Shown in pieces: positions 7,231 through 7,926 of a stretch of DNA of 7,926 nt; positions within the stretch are counted from its first letter, which is position 1; each line of letters starts with the position of its first letter. The notes under the pieces are model-generated. The model worked only from the letters and a program-made list of their open reading frames with translations. It did not search any database and was not told the DNA's origin. Both the position numbers and the translations under genes were made by a program. This DNA is from Armatimonadaceae bacterium (GTDB lineage Bacteria; Armatimonadota; Armatimonadia; Armatimonadales; Armatimonadaceae), in assembly GCA_030446525.1 (NCBI GenBank), contig JAUJNC010000183.1, positions 1-7,926 on the forward strand. Direction: 5' to 3'.

Positions 7231-7887
7231 TCAGTGGCCGGTCGCCTCGGCCTGCGCGTTCTCTTTGGTGGCGGTCTGGCCCGCCGCCTTGAGCGCGCGG
7301 GCGACCTGCGCGACGCGCCTGCCCTGGAACCGGGCGACCTCCAGCTCGTCGGGGGTCGGGGGCTGGTTGTCCTGGCCCGACACGGAAGACGCGCCGTAGG
7401 GCGTGCCCGCCCGGAACAGGGCGGGGTCGGCGTAGCCCAGCGGGACGATGATCAGCCCCAGGTGCGCCATGGGGTGGTACAGGGATATGGTCGTGCTCTC
7501 GTTGCCGCCGTGCGGCGTCGAGGTGGACGTGAAGGCCGACCCGACCTTGCCGTTCAGCTTGCCCTGGAACCAGAGGCCCCCCAGCGAGTCGATGTAGGCC
7601 TTCAGCTCCGACGAGACGTTGCCGAAGCGGGTGGGCGTGCCGAAGACGATGGCGTCCGCCCACTCGGCGTCCGCCTCGCCCGGCGCCTGGTAGCGCGCGT
7701 TCATGCGGTCGGCGTTCTCGATCCAGCCGGGCGCCTTCTGCATGATCTCGCGGGACACGATCTCGCGGGCGCGGCGCAGCACCACCTCGGCCCCCTCGGA
7801 ACGGGCGCCCTCAGCGACGGCGCTCGCGAGCGCCTCGGTCGCGCCGTTGCGCGAATAAAAGACGATCAACACTTTGACAGGATCCAA
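7231..7887 (-). CDS. wrbA: WrbA-type NAD(P)H:quinone oxidoreductase (type IV)
   Basis: Flavodoxin-fold FMN enzyme that reduces quinones by two electrons, limiting semiquinone and oxidative stress; cytosolic. With the start used here it is 218 residues (WrbA is usually about 200). The FMN phosphate loop S-R-N-G-A-T is at residues 12-17, F-G-T-P-T-R-F-G-N at 82-90, and the T-S-T-P-H-G-G-N-E-S-T flavin loop at about 122-132; A-G-T-P-Y-G-A near 160-166 is also typical. The start is uncertain. I prefer TTG 7887 because GGAG (7899-7896) is eight bases away and the protein then begins M-D-P-V-K-V-L-I-V-F-Y-S like the family. A GTG at 7914 would add nine residues without a ribosome-binding site, and the frame is open to the window edge. 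A polar C-terminal tail of about 15-20 residues exceeds the family norm. It is transcribed apart from gnd, given the terminator that follows. Confidence 0.94.
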   Translation of the reverse strand: MDPVKVLIVFYSRNGATEALASAVAEGARSEGAEVVLRRAREIVSREIMQKAPGWIENADRMNARYQAPGEADAEWADAIVFGTPTRFGNVSSELKAYIDSLGGLWFQGKLNGKVGSAFTSTSTPHGGNESTTISLYHPMAHLGLIIVPLGYADPALFRAGTPYGASSVSGQDNQPPTPDELEVARFQGRRVAQVARALKAAGQTATKENAQAEATGH

Positions 7888-7926
7888 CCGTTTTTCTCCA
7901 TCTTTGCTTGTCACTTCACGGAGGCG

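Overview
This window is GC-rich bacterial DNA, apart from an AT-rich stretch at the left edge. All seven genes I can support lie on the minus strand, so transcription runs from high to low coordinates. The lineage is not certain. The high GC, the compact minus-strand layout and a large STN-like/glycosidase-like protein would fit Armatimonadota or a similar environmental phylum, but this is a low-confidence guess and no rRNA or marker gene is present.

Layout in order of transcription. (1) 7887-7231: a WrbA-type NAD(P)H:quinone oxidoreductase, closed by a convincing rho-independent terminator at 7188-7146. (2) 7230-6989: a 242-bp intergenic region holding that terminator and several inverted repeats, presumably the control region of the next operon. 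(3) 6988-1408: a tight four-gene run of gnd (6-phosphogluconate dehydrogenase, short NAD-type), zwf (glucose-6-phosphate dehydrogenase), a two-CBS-domain protein with a C-terminal membrane anchor, and an 859-residue protein with an STN-like segment followed by a TIM-barrel region resembling the family-10 glycosyl-hydrolase-like (GHL10) group. Gaps between these genes are 3, 30 and 7 bp. (4) 1407-1284: a 124-bp gap with a GC-rich hairpin and two abutting inverted repeats, one of which would bury the ribosome-binding site and start codon of the next gene. (5) 1283-139: two short ChrA-type chromate transporter halves overlapping by ATGA. (6) 138-1: no gene seen.

How the genes work together: zwf and gnd are the two oxidoreductases of the oxidative pentose phosphate pathway, making reducing power and ribulose 5-phosphate. 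The CBS protein may sense adenine nucleotides at the membrane, but its ligand is not shown. WrbA (quinone reduction) and the chromate transporter pair are compatible with a redox or oxyanion stress theme, which is only an inference from proximity. No 6-phosphogluconolactonase gene is present between gnd and zwf. I do not see a mobile element, CRISPR array, RNA gene or obvious defence system. The least ordinary items are the 859-residue protein, which has no visible export signal, and the predicted start-site hairpin ahead of the chromate transporter genes.
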